Shown: positions 20,701 through 29,108 of the stretch, one piece after another
How the letters are laid out: each line of letters starts with the position of its first letter
Numbering within the stretch: position 1 is the first letter of the stretch
Source: Draconibacterium sediminis
GTDB taxonomy: Bacteria; Bacteroidota; Bacteroidia; Bacteroidales; Prolixibacteraceae
Direction of reading: 5' to 3'
Assembly: GCF_000949475.1 (NCBI RefSeq)
Contig: NZ_JRHC01000001.1
Span: forward strand, 2,540,501 to 2,604,500
Length of the DNA stretch: 64,000 nucleotides
Notes under the pieces: generated by a model
Databases searched by the model: none
What the model saw: the letters and a program-made list of their open reading frames with translations, nothing else
What the model was told of the DNA's origin: nothing
Made by a program: the position numbers and the translations under genes

Positions 20701-21144
20701 TTCTTTCAGTATTCATACGGAAATGAAATGTACAACTTGCTAACACATGTTGGATGGTTTGGTCGTGGCGATCAGGTATTGGTTCCCGATGTTGCAAATC
20801 GTTGGGTTGAAGGTTTGAATGAAACATCTGATGTTCCCCGGGCCGGTACTTCAACAAGTTTGTTTAATCCTAACAGTACCGCATTAATAGAAGATGCCTC
20901 GTTCATTCGTTTGAAATCAATGTCGCTGGGCTATAATCTTCCGGTTAAAAAGCTTGGAATCGATAATTTGTTTAGCCGTTTTAATGTTTATGTTGCAGGT
21001 AATAACCTGTTGTTGATCACTAACTGGACGCTAGGCGATCCCGAAGTTAGCAACTATGGCAGCAATAACCTCTCTCAGGGTGTAGCAACGGGCCAGTATC
21101 CTTATGCGAGAACTTATACCGTAGGTGTAAAAATCGATTTTTAA
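17770..21144 (+). CDS. susC: SusC-like TonB-dependent outer-membrane transporter with STN domain
   Basis: This 1124-residue protein is the glycan import channel of the locus. After a long N-terminus and signal region (to about residue 45), an STN (secretin/TonB short N-terminal) domain covers about 48-120. A carboxypeptidase-regulatory-like domain (IKGTVRDENGEPLPGV, about 133-218) follows, then the SusC signature EEVVAIGYGTTKKEDL, the plug (ALQGRAAGVEVTSTSG...IYGTRGASGVILITSKNG) and a beta-barrel to the C-terminal TVGVKIDF. The STN domain is the expected contact for the FecR anti-sigma encoded just upstream. It pairs with the SusD-like gene 18 bp downstream. The substrate is presumably a sulfated oligosaccharide, judged by the surrounding sulfatases. 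Confidence 0.96.
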   Translation: MKKFGMNWPGLKKLWATKTFLCMRLTLYVFFLAVIQGFAVDSYSQVTKLSLEVSNSTVREVLTQIESETEFYFLYNSKIVDVERKINVSLQSKKIEEVLDVIFNGTPVEYTIVDRQIVLSNSELNSDGEQNKQIKGTVRDENGEPLPGVTIVFQGTTQGTISDIDGNYSMIMPDDAEVLVFSFIGMMTQEVSIDGKEEVNVTMIQDYIGIEEVVAIGYGTTKKEDLVSSVAQVKAEIIENQPTVRVDQALQGRAAGVEVTSTSGVPGGNAVIRIRGTSSINGNNNPLYVIDGFIAGTDFNLNNLNVNDIESIEVLKDATALAIYGTRGASGVILITSKNGKNLAKGKTQVSVNQYLSYQQTANRIELADSKLYAEYRNEEAQFVPGPDGYGYTDSSLPLIFDDPASAPYTDWIDLVSQNGLINNTDVSITGNADKANYYISFNHFDQEGVVRASGIERFSLRTNLDFNLSDKFTTGVRLNISKFKKENNKVAYSQIVTAVLPIREVYTEDGSFTSTNPVSGSLQRNPEADIQMRVNHDLVTNIISNAYLEFKPVKDLVFRSSVGVELNYFKGNVYNPGALPERSAQGVGGYASIDTNQKQSILNENTVTYNLDLGDHNIKVLGGFTMQKISNESVSTAAEGFPNDVLEFNNLSFGSDPLLNQVGSGYNQRTFVSMLSRINYGYKGKYLLTLVGRRDGSSVFENGNKYAFFPSVGVAWNVYKEQFMEDFGSISMMKLRGSYGIVGEQGVNPYNSLAKFNSSATYFNETLVPAVLIGGLPSKDLTWETTKQWDFGVEMGFLNNRFGFEVDLYKKTTEDLLLARDLPGTAGGSQLQNVGSIENKGLEFSVHSVNISKSDFSWETTFTLSANRNKVLDLGGDDYINLNQPSNQGGAGLRLIPGEPAPVFVGATYLGTYKTEQEIIDDGRVGVSFLGGPRYVDLDGNSVINDEDKLPIGSPQPDFYGGLRNTLNYKGFTFDCFFQYSYGNEMYNLLTHVGWFGRGDQVLVPDVANRWVEGLNETSDVPRAGTSTSLFNPNSTALIEDASFIRLKSMSLGYNLPVKKLGIDNLFSRFNVYVAGNNLLLITNWTLGDPEVSNYGSNNLSQGVATGQYPYARTYTVGVKIDF

Positions 21145-21162
21145 CCGTAAAAACTTAAACAA

Positions 21163-22752
21163 ATGAAGAATATATCTAAAATATTATTAAGTGTCTTTCT
21201 GGTGGGCTTGCTGCTATTCAGCAGTTGCGACAGTTTCCTGGAAGAAGAATTCCGCAGCGGAATTACTACTGATAACTTTTTTAACAACGATGCCGAAGCT
21301 CAATTGGCTGTTAACGGTTTGTATCGTTTATTACATAATAATAATCTTTATCGTCAACGCGGACTCGATAATTTTTATACACACGGAGCTGATGTGGTAG
21401 CCGCTAGCCGAAATGTGAATGGAGAAGTACATAATTATTTGTTTGCGGAAGGTGTTGCCGACGGATATGGTACCTGGAATAAATTGTACGAGTTGGCACG
21501 TAACTCATCACTGTTTCTTGAAAATGTCGATGGGAATGAAAATTTATCGGAATCGGCACGTAATCAAGCGGTTGGCGAAATTCTTTTTATGCGGGCTTTG
21601 TGTTATTACCATTTAACAAATATTTGGGGCGATGTTCCGTATTTCAGAGAGCTGCCAAGTAATGAAGAGCTTTCAACCATTACCCGTAGTCCAAAAGGCC
21701 AGATCAGGGCCGATATGAAAGAAGACCTCGCAAGAGCAATCACCCTTTTACCCGGTTCGTATGCTGGATCTGACCTTGGGCGTGCTACAAAATGGGCGGC
21801 TACCATGTTAAAAGCCAAATACCATTTATTCGACCAGGAATGGCAGAATTGTTTAACCGAATGTAAATCAATAATAGATAATTCGCCACACCGCTTACTG
21901 GATAACTTCGCTGATGTGTTTGATCAGACCGATCCGGCAGATCAGTACAATGATGAACATATTTTTGTTGTTGATTTTACTTCAGATCCTGCATTTGGTG
22001 AAGGAAATACTACACGTACAGATGATTATAATCCCCGTATCAGGGATGAACCCGCTAACCGGGGCGCAAATGCTGTTGATGAAAATGGTAATCCGGTTTT
22101 AAAACCGAATGGTACGCAGATGAAAAACTGGGAATATTTTCAAAGTTTGCTGCAAGCCCAAAACGAAGATATGACAGGTTACGGTTGGTCGGTTCCTTTA
22201 CCCGAACTGGCAAGACGCGAAAACTGGCAGGACGGTGATTTACGCTATGATGCTACCATTGTAACTGAATACATTGGATGGAAATTGAAATTCCCATACT
22301 TCAGAAAAAACTGGAATCTCGATCAGGAAAATTCTCTTCGGGGCAACCATCCCGAAAACTACATCGTATTTCGTATGGCCGATGTTTATTTGATGGCAGC
22401 CGAGGCCGAGAATGAGCTAAATGGCCCGGACAATGCCTATCAATATGTGAATAAAGTGCGTGAGCGGGCATTTGATCCGGATCAGCCCTGGAGCGGAATG
22501 TCTCAGGAGGAATTTCGTTTGGCGATGTATGACGAAAGAAAATTTGAGTTGTGTGCTGAAGGGCACCGTCGTATGGATCTTATTCGCTGGGGAATTTTAC
22601 TTGATGTTGTAAAATCGGTTGAACACCGCAGCTGGAACAATCCGGCTAATAATATTCAGCCAAAGCATGTATTGTATCCAATACCTTTGCTTGAAATTCA
22701 ATTAAATCCCGCATTGTTGGAAACTGATCCAACAAACAATGGATACCGATAG
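21163..22752 (+). CDS. susD: SusD/RagB-like glycan-binding surface lipoprotein
   Basis: This 529-residue lipoprotein has the signal LLLFSSC (Cys22) followed by DSFLEEE, usual for SusD. The N-terminal repeats (AQLAVNGLYRLL, LFMRALCYYHLTNIWGDVPY) and the C-terminal RMADVYLMAAEAENEL, VNKVRERAF and DERKFELCAEGHRRMDLIRW segments are classic SusD/RagB features. It forms the lid on the SusC channel and captures oligosaccharide at the cell surface. It is 18 bp after SusC and is followed by a strong terminator (22772-22800), so the transport pair is transcriptionally bounded on its 3' side. Confidence 0.96.
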   Translation: MKNISKILLSVFLVGLLLFSSCDSFLEEEFRSGITTDNFFNNDAEAQLAVNGLYRLLHNNNLYRQRGLDNFYTHGADVVAASRNVNGEVHNYLFAEGVADGYGTWNKLYELARNSSLFLENVDGNENLSESARNQAVGEILFMRALCYYHLTNIWGDVPYFRELPSNEELSTITRSPKGQIRADMKEDLARAITLLPGSYAGSDLGRATKWAATMLKAKYHLFDQEWQNCLTECKSIIDNSPHRLLDNFADVFDQTDPADQYNDEHIFVVDFTSDPAFGEGNTTRTDDYNPRIRDEPANRGANAVDENGNPVLKPNGTQMKNWEYFQSLLQAQNEDMTGYGWSVPLPELARRENWQDGDLRYDATIVTEYIGWKLKFPYFRKNWNLDQENSLRGNHPENYIVFRMADVYLMAAEAENELNGPDNAYQYVNKVRERAFDPDQPWSGMSQEEFRLAMYDERKFELCAEGHRRMDLIRWGILLDVVKSVEHRSWNNPANNIQPKHVLYPIPLLEIQLNPALLETDPTNNGYR

Positions 22753-22771
22753 TTAGGTTTAGTTAGCGTTT

Positions 22772-22800
22772 AACAGGCCCTGCTTCAGGGCCTGTTTTTC
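22772..22800 (+). terminator. Rho-independent terminator after susD
   Basis: A perfect 11-bp stem, AACAGGCCCTG (22772-22782) and CAGGGCCTGTT (22786-22796), closes on a 3-base loop CTT and runs into a short T-run (22795-22799). It lies 19 bp after the SusD stop. It should end most transcripts of the sigma/anti-sigma/susCD unit and separate them from the sulfatase operon that starts at 22830. Confidence 0.88.
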
Positions 22801-22829
22801 TTACTTACTGATAAGTTGATAATAAATAA

Positions 22830-24245
22830 ATGATGGAGAAAATGGTTCAAAAATTACTTTTCGTATTTAGCTTTATTCTTTGTTGTACATGGCTGAACAG
22901 CAAAGTAGCCTCAGCACAAAACAATACACCTGTAAACGTAATCTATATAATGGCCGACGATCTTGGTATTGGCGATGTTGGTGTATACGGGCAGGATGTC
23001 ATAAAAACGCCGGCAATTGATGCGCTTGCCAAAAACGGTATGGTGTTTACGCAACATTATTCGGGTAGTACAGTTTGTGCTCCGTCTCGTTGTACCATCA
23101 TGACCGGAAAACACACGGGGCATTCTTTCGTTCGCGGCAACAAAGGAGTAACAGCAAATGATGGTGTAAAATATGATTACCCCATGGCCGGCAGTGAAAT
23201 TACTGTTGCTGAGCTGATGAAACAGAAAAACTATCAAACTGCCTGTGTAGGCAAGTGGGGGCTTGGTGGCCCGGAATCAGAAGGGCACCCGAACAAACAG
23301 GGATTTGATTACTTTTTTGGTTACCTGGGACAAGGTAATGCACACCGGTATTATCCCGAGTTTCTGTATGAAAATGAAGAAAAAATCAAGTTAAAGAAAG
23401 AAGTGTACAGTCACACTTTAATTATGGATAAAGCACTTGAGTTTATCGACAGAAGTGCTGATAAGCCCTTTTTTCTGTACCTGACACCAACAATTCCGCA
23501 TGCCGATATTGATATACCTGAAGAATTAATTGGTGAGTATGATGGTCAGTTTCACGAAATTCCACATCCCGATGGCCAGCACTATATTGCACAGCAGAAA
23601 CCAAAGGCCGTTTATGCTGCAATGGTTAGTTTGCTGGATAAAGATGTACAACGAATAATGGATTTACTGGATGAAAAGGGTGTTCTGGAGAATACATTGG
23701 TGATATTTACATCCGATAACGGTAACCACAAAGAAGGCGGACATTTACCCAACCATTTCGATAGCAATGGGCCGTTCCGTGGGTGGAAACGTGATTTGTA
23801 CGACGGAGGAATCCGTGCTCCGTTTATTGTACACTGGCCGGCTAAAGTAAAAGCGGGCTCTGTTTCGTATCATGTCTCTGCTTTCTGGGATTTTCTGCCA
23901 ACCATGTGCGATTTAATCGATGTTAAGGTGCCGGAGGCGGTTGATGGTATTTCATTTCTTCCTGCTATTACAGGCGAAACAAAACAAAAAAAGCATGATT
24001 ACCTGTACTGGGAATTTCATGAGCAGGGTGGCAAACAGGCGGTTCTAAAGGACAACTGGAAATTAATCCGCTTAAACGTAAACAAACCTGAACAGGAATC
24101 TTATGAATTGTACAACTTAACACACGATCCGGGAGAGTGTTTTAATGTATTGGATCAGTATCCCGAAAAGGTTTCTGATTTAAAAGAAACGCTTTTTAAT
24201 AGTCACGAAACCAGTGAAATATATAAATTTAAAACCGAAAAATAA
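22830..24245 (+). CDS. Sulfatase (S1, CAPSR, GKHTGH type)
   Basis: This 471-residue exported sulfatase has a Sec signal (cleavage near KVASAQ). The metal pair is in IMADD (43-44) and the formylglycine motif CAPSRCTIMTGKHTGH starts at Cys83. GKWGLGGP replaces the commoner GKWHLG, a change typical of this branch, and FTSDNGNHKEGG follows. The GKHTGHSFVRGN region is characteristic of a Bacteroidota arylsulfatase group (S1_16-like by memory). It begins a new operon after the susD terminator, and the GH30 gene follows 29 bp downstream. Substrate is unknown. Location is periplasmic. Confidence 0.91.
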   Translation: MMEKMVQKLLFVFSFILCCTWLNSKVASAQNNTPVNVIYIMADDLGIGDVGVYGQDVIKTPAIDALAKNGMVFTQHYSGSTVCAPSRCTIMTGKHTGHSFVRGNKGVTANDGVKYDYPMAGSEITVAELMKQKNYQTACVGKWGLGGPESEGHPNKQGFDYFFGYLGQGNAHRYYPEFLYENEEKIKLKKEVYSHTLIMDKALEFIDRSADKPFFLYLTPTIPHADIDIPEELIGEYDGQFHEIPHPDGQHYIAQQKPKAVYAAMVSLLDKDVQRIMDLLDEKGVLENTLVIFTSDNGNHKEGGHLPNHFDSNGPFRGWKRDLYDGGIRAPFIVHWPAKVKAGSVSYHVSAFWDFLPTMCDLIDVKVPEAVDGISFLPAITGETKQKKHDYLYWEFHEQGGKQAVLKDNWKLIRLNVNKPEQESYELYNLTHDPGECFNVLDQYPEKVSDLKETLFNSHETSEIYKFKTEK

Positions 24246-24274
24246 ATTTGCTCTGTTCAATTAAACCAAAACTT

Positions 24275-25726
24275 ATGAAATATGCTGTTTTAACCCTGCT
24301 GCTTTTGTGCTTTTTATTTGACCTTCAGGCTTTGCCTGCTCAGGTAAATAAAGAAAAGGATGAAATGCAGGAGGTGGAGATTTCTACTGAAAAAACCAAA
24401 CAAACGATTGAAGGATGGGGGAGTTCATTGTGCTGGTGGGCAGGCCAGGTTGGAAACTGGAACGAACTCTTAGTGGATAGCCTGATTGACTTGTTTACCG
24501 CTCCCGACGGTTTGAATATGAACATTTTCAGGTACAATATAGGTGGAGGAGACGATCCGTCGCATGCAGGCGGGCACATGGTAACAGGAAAAGGGAAACG
24601 GGCCGAAATGGAAGGTTTTAAAGCTTCGGCCCAATCGCCTTACAATTGGGAGGCGGATGAAGCTCAACGAAATATCATGCTTAAGATTAAGGCTAAACGT
24701 TCTGATGCAGTTTTTGAGGCTTTTTCAAATTCACCTCCTTACTGGATGACCTACAGCGGTTGTTCGGCAGGAAATGTAAATGCTGCCGACGATAACCTTC
24801 GCCCCGAGTTTTATGAAATGTTTTGCGATTATCTGCTTGATGTGTGCATACATTACAAAAAAAAATACGGTATTGAGTTTAAAACACTGGAGCCTTTTAA
24901 CGAATCAACATCAGCGTACTGGAACTACCTGGGAAACCAGGAAGGCTGCCATTTTGAACCCGAAACACAGATGGAGATCATCAGAATATTGTATCCGAAA
25001 TTGCAAAAGTCGGGTTTAGAAACTGCCATTTCGGCTTCCGATGAAACCAATGTGAAATCGTTTAACAGGGTAGTTAAAAGTTATATAGAAGCCGGTGATA
25101 TTCTGGATAAAATAAGGCAGCTAAACACGCACACTTATGGCGGAACAAACAAGGAAAGGGAAATAGCGAGAGAACTGGTTAAAGCTTCGGGAAAAGAATT
25201 TTGGCAATCGGAAACCGGGCCAATGGGATTACCCCGACCGGCAAGGGGGCTTGAAAATAATCTGCTGCTCGCCCAAAAAATGTTTGATGATTTGCGAATT
25301 ATGGAACCTCAGGCCTGGCTCGACTGGCAGTTGATGGAGGAGAATAACGATGTGTGGGGATTGGTAAAATGCAACTTTGAAACAGAAGAATACGAGCTTC
25401 TGAAAAATTTGTATGTACGTATGCAAATTACCCGGTTTTTCAAACAGGGATACCAAATTTTGGAAACCGACAACAATGCGATATTGGCAGCACAAAGTCC
25501 GGATAAAAAGGAAATTGTAGTGGCCGTTTTAAATACAACGGATAGCGCGAAACCTGTGAACATGAAATTTACAGGGAATCAGAAAATCAAACGAATTTCA
25601 GAAGTATTCAGAACAAGCGAAACCGAGAACTGCCAAAAAGTTGCTCCCGTAAAAGCAAAAGATGTACTAAGCTATTCTGCTCCAAAATTCTCATTAACTA
25701 CTTTTCTAATTCAAGCAGATAATTAG
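24275..25726 (+). CDS. Glycoside hydrolase family 30 enzyme
   Basis: The ATG at 24275 gives a clear Sec signal (LLLLCFLFDLQALPAQ); an upstream TTG at 24248 is less likely. The product has about 483 residues. TIEGWGSSLCWWA (44-56) opens the TIM barrel, FSNSPPYWMTYSG follows, and the retaining catalytic pair is Glu210 (acid/base, in LEPFNES) and Glu313 (nucleophile, in WQSETGP). A C-terminal beta-sandwich ends the protein. The SLCWWA start resembles GH30 endo-beta-1,6-galactanase types, which would point to a galactan backbone or side chain, but the subfamily was not tested. It sits between sulfatases and is followed after 5 bp by the next one. Confidence 0.88.
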   Translation: MKYAVLTLLLLCFLFDLQALPAQVNKEKDEMQEVEISTEKTKQTIEGWGSSLCWWAGQVGNWNELLVDSLIDLFTAPDGLNMNIFRYNIGGGDDPSHAGGHMVTGKGKRAEMEGFKASAQSPYNWEADEAQRNIMLKIKAKRSDAVFEAFSNSPPYWMTYSGCSAGNVNAADDNLRPEFYEMFCDYLLDVCIHYKKKYGIEFKTLEPFNESTSAYWNYLGNQEGCHFEPETQMEIIRILYPKLQKSGLETAISASDETNVKSFNRVVKSYIEAGDILDKIRQLNTHTYGGTNKEREIARELVKASGKEFWQSETGPMGLPRPARGLENNLLLAQKMFDDLRIMEPQAWLDWQLMEENNDVWGLVKCNFETEEYELLKNLYVRMQITRFFKQGYQILETDNNAILAAQSPDKKEIVVAVLNTTDSAKPVNMKFTGNQKIKRISEVFRTSETENCQKVAPVKAKDVLSYSAPKFSLTTFLIQADN

Positions 25727-25731
25727 ATCTT

Positions 25732-27141
25732 ATGAAATACTATAATCTGATAATTTTACTGGTTCTGCTGCTGAATATTAGTTGTGTTCCGGTAAAAAAT
25801 GATACAGCAAAACCGAATATCCTTTTGATTAATATCGACGACATGGGATGGCGCGATGTTGGTTTTATGGGATCGGAATACTACGAAACGCCCAACATTG
25901 ATGAGCTTGCAGCTAACGGAATGATTTTTACGCAGGCCTACGCCGGTGCCGCTAATTGCGCACCAAGCCGCGCTTGTTTAATGAGCGGGCAGTGGACACC
26001 ACGTCATGAAATTTATACGGTAAGCAATTCAGACCGCGGAAAAAGTAAAGACCGCAAACTTATTCCTGTAACCAATAACGAGTACATGCCCGATGATAAC
26101 TTGCTTATTCCGGAAATTCTGAAACAACATGGATATACCACTTGTCATGCCGGGAAATGGCACCTTACCGATGATCCATCATTACGTGGTTTTGATGTAA
26201 ATATAGGCGGAAGCCATGCCGGGAACCCGGGAAGCTATTATCCTCCTTACAAAAGTGTTCCGTCGCTTACGCCTCCGTCTGATGATTATTATTTAACCAA
26301 TCTGGTAGTCGACAAAACTCTCGATTTTCTATCGTCGGTGCAGGACGGCCCATTCTTTTTGTACTACTCTCCGTACGCTGTTCATACACCAATTCAGCCC
26401 GTAAAAGAACTAATGGAAAAGTACGAAAATAAAAAAGAGTGGAACGGCCAGAATAATGCTAAATATGCTACGATGGTGGAGAATGTTGATGAACAAATTG
26501 GCAGGATAATTTCACTATTGAAAGAGCAGGGGAAGTTAGAAAATACCTTTGTTTTATTTACCTCCGACAATGGCGGGCATTACGGAATTACCAAACAATG
26601 GCCCTTACGTTCGGGTAAAGGAGCGTATTACGAAGGGGGAATTCGCGAACCGATGTTCGCTTTTTGGGAAGGAAAAATTCCAAAAGGAGAAAAATCCGGT
26701 ATTCCGGTTACCAATCTCGATTTTTATCCAACAATACTTGAAGTGGCGGGCATTCAAAAACCAGAAGATAAAGTGCTCGACGGAAAATCGCTTTTACCGG
26801 TTCTAACCGATAATCAAACACTTGAAGAGCGTCCGTTATTCTGGCATTTCCCCATATACCTGCAAGCCTATGTTAAGAACGATACAACCACGCAGGATCC
26901 GCTGTTTCGAACCCGTCCGGGCTCAGCAGTGAGGCTTGGCGACTGGAAGCTGATCCAGTATTTCGAAAATAACGATATTGAATTATATAACCTTAAGGAT
27001 GATATTAGTGAAAAAAATAACCTGGCTGAATCGAAACCCGATAAGGCTAACGAGTTGCTGGAAATTCTCGAAAACTGGAGAATTGAAACCAATGCCCCTG
27101 TTCCCAAAACGCTAAATCCTGAATATCAAAACAAACCATAA
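25732..27141 (+). CDS. Sulfatase lipoprotein (S1, CAPSRACLMSGQWTPRH)
   Basis: This 469-residue lipoprotein has the signal LLLNISC (Cys18). The metal pair is in INIDD (36-37), the formylglycine motif CAPSRACLMSGQ begins at Cys76, and AGKWHLT and TSDNGGHYG follow. The TPRHEIYTV stretch after the active site is shared by a large Bacteroidota/Planctomycetes sulfatase branch. Substrate is not predictable here. It starts 5 bp after GH30, and the next sulfatase starts 3 bp after it, so the three are translationally close. It is likely membrane-anchored, facing the periplasm or cell surface. Confidence 0.91.
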   Translation: MKYYNLIILLVLLLNISCVPVKNDTAKPNILLINIDDMGWRDVGFMGSEYYETPNIDELAANGMIFTQAYAGAANCAPSRACLMSGQWTPRHEIYTVSNSDRGKSKDRKLIPVTNNEYMPDDNLLIPEILKQHGYTTCHAGKWHLTDDPSLRGFDVNIGGSHAGNPGSYYPPYKSVPSLTPPSDDYYLTNLVVDKTLDFLSSVQDGPFFLYYSPYAVHTPIQPVKELMEKYENKKEWNGQNNAKYATMVENVDEQIGRIISLLKEQGKLENTFVLFTSDNGGHYGITKQWPLRSGKGAYYEGGIREPMFAFWEGKIPKGEKSGIPVTNLDFYPTILEVAGIQKPEDKVLDGKSLLPVLTDNQTLEERPLFWHFPIYLQAYVKNDTTTQDPLFRTRPGSAVRLGDWKLIQYFENNDIELYNLKDDISEKNNLAESKPDKANELLEILENWRIETNAPVPKTLNPEYQNKP

Positions 27142-27144
27142 ACT

Positions 27145-29040
27145 ATGAAAACCTATTTCTGTTCATTAATCCTGATCTTATTTGTATTGTCGGCCAATGC
27201 ACAACAAAAACCGAATATTCTTTGGATAACCATTGAAGACTCGTCGCCTCAGTTTTTTGGCTGTTACGGAAATCAGGATGCCCATACACCGGCAATTGAT
27301 AAGCTCGCCAGTGAAGGAGTTCGGTTTACCAATGCCTTTTCAACCGGAACGGTATGTTCTCCGAGCCGGAGTACAATAATAACCGGAGTGCGAACTTTTA
27401 AAGCCGGCACCGGGAATCACCGGAGCAATTATCCTGTTCCCGAATCAATAAAAGGTTTTCCGTATTACATGCAACAGCAGGACTACTATGTGTCCAACAA
27501 TTCGAAAACCGACTATAATGTTGCAAATGCAAAGGATTTTATTCGCGAAGCCTGGAACGAAAGCTCGGGAAAAGCAGGGTGGTGGAACCGAAAACCGGGG
27601 CAGCCGTTTTTTGCCATTTTTAACTTTAACGAATCACACCAGTCAAGAACCATGACCATGCCCTATGAATGGTATACCGAAAATGTATGGAATCAGCTGG
27701 ATGAGGATGAACGCATTGCCGAAGATGGTTTTGAGATGCCGCCCATTTACCGCGAAAGTTCTGAAATGCGTAAACATTTTGCACGTGTTTACAATTCAAT
27801 TTCGCTTACCGACAAGCGAATCGGAGAATTGCTTGATCGGCTTGAAGCGGATAATTTACGCGACAGCACCATTATTTTCTTTTATGCCGATCATGGTGAA
27901 GGTGAACCACGTGGAAAAACCAATGGCATAAACTATGGCTACCGCGTGCCTTTTGTGATGTGGTTTCCTGAAATGTATAAAGATTTGTCGCCTTGGGGAA
28001 CAGCTGGCGTTGTAACCGATGAGCTGATAAGTTTTGAAGATCTGGCTCCGACGCTGATAAGCATGGCCGGCGGAGAAATTCCGGAACATTTGGAAGGCCG
28101 TATCCTGATGGGAAAAGATCGTTCTGAAACCACTGATCATTTGCTGTTATCTGCCGATCGGTCGGACAATGGAATTGATATGGTACGCACTATCACGGAT
28201 GGCCGGTACATTTATTCACGCAATTACCTGTCCTTTATCCCGCAGGGGCGTTACATCCGATACATGTATATTGGAGAGATCGTTCAGCAAATGCGAAGCG
28301 ATTACCACGAAGGATTGCTCGATTCGCTTCAGCAGAGTTATTTTGAACCCCGACCGGATGAATATTTATTCGATATTGAAAATGATCTTTGGGAAACAAA
28401 AAACCTGGTTTCAGATCCGGAATACAAAACCGTACTCGAAAGGATGCGAAAGCAACTGGACGAAAACCTGTTGAATGCCCGGGATGTGATGTTTTTACCT
28501 GAATACGAAATTGGGCTAATTTCAAAAACCACTACACCATATGAGTACCGCTTGAACAAGAAAGAATATCCCTTTGAGGAGATTTATTCCGCTGCTTCAA
28601 TGTCGGGGAAAAGAGGGCAAAGTTTTGCCGAAAAACAGGTTAAACTTCTGAACAGTGAAAACCGAATTGTGCGGTATTGGGCAATTATGGGATTACGCAG
28701 CCAGCCAGCCGAAACACTGGAAGCTTATCGCCAAAACATCGAAAAAGCAATGAATGATGACTATCCTTTGGTTCGGATCGGGGCAGCTGCAATTGCTTAC
28801 CAACAGTGGAACAACGGACAGGCAAAAGAAATTCTTGCTGAAAGTTGCCGGTCAGAGAATATGGATATCGCTCTCTTAACCATCAATTTCCTGATGTACA
28901 TTGAAAATAAAGAGCCATTTATTCAAACCATTACGGCGGTTCACGATCTGCCCAACAGAGGATATGATGTGAAAGCAGCATGTATGGATTTTTTGGGAAG
29001 TTTGAATTTGGTGCCTAATACTTATGAATACCGGGAATAA
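27145..29040 (+). CDS. Heparan N-sulfatase-like sulfatase with C-terminal helical-repeat tail
   Basis: This 631-residue exported protein has a Sec signal ending SANAQ. The metal site uses an ED pair (TIEDSSP, 31-32), as is usual for the heparan N-sulfatase-like branch (S1_8-like). The formylglycine motif CSPSRST starts at Cys71, and FYADHGEGE replaces SDNG. After the sulfatase core (to about residue 465), about 150 residues form helices with HEAT-like spacing (AEKQVKLLNSENRIVRYWAI, YPLVRIGAAAIAYQQWN). These may bind partner protein or glycan. Related S1_8 enzymes act on O-sulfated algal sugars as well as N-sulfated ones, so the substrate is open. It is followed by a related sulfatase after 68 bp. 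Confidence 0.9.
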   Translation: MKTYFCSLILILFVLSANAQQKPNILWITIEDSSPQFFGCYGNQDAHTPAIDKLASEGVRFTNAFSTGTVCSPSRSTIITGVRTFKAGTGNHRSNYPVPESIKGFPYYMQQQDYYVSNNSKTDYNVANAKDFIREAWNESSGKAGWWNRKPGQPFFAIFNFNESHQSRTMTMPYEWYTENVWNQLDEDERIAEDGFEMPPIYRESSEMRKHFARVYNSISLTDKRIGELLDRLEADNLRDSTIIFFYADHGEGEPRGKTNGINYGYRVPFVMWFPEMYKDLSPWGTAGVVTDELISFEDLAPTLISMAGGEIPEHLEGRILMGKDRSETTDHLLLSADRSDNGIDMVRTITDGRYIYSRNYLSFIPQGRYIRYMYIGEIVQQMRSDYHEGLLDSLQQSYFEPRPDEYLFDIENDLWETKNLVSDPEYKTVLERMRKQLDENLLNARDVMFLPEYEIGLISKTTTPYEYRLNKKEYPFEEIYSAASMSGKRGQSFAEKQVKLLNSENRIVRYWAIMGLRSQPAETLEAYRQNIEKAMNDDYPLVRIGAAAIAYQQWNNGQAKEILAESCRSENMDIALLTINFLMYIENKEPFIQTITAVHDLPNRGYDVKAACMDFLGSLNLVPNTYEYRE

Positions 29041-29108
29041 GTATCTTTGAAAGAACTATCCCGAATGAAGATAAAGAAGCGTAACCGAAACGAATTAAAA
29101 CTAAACTG

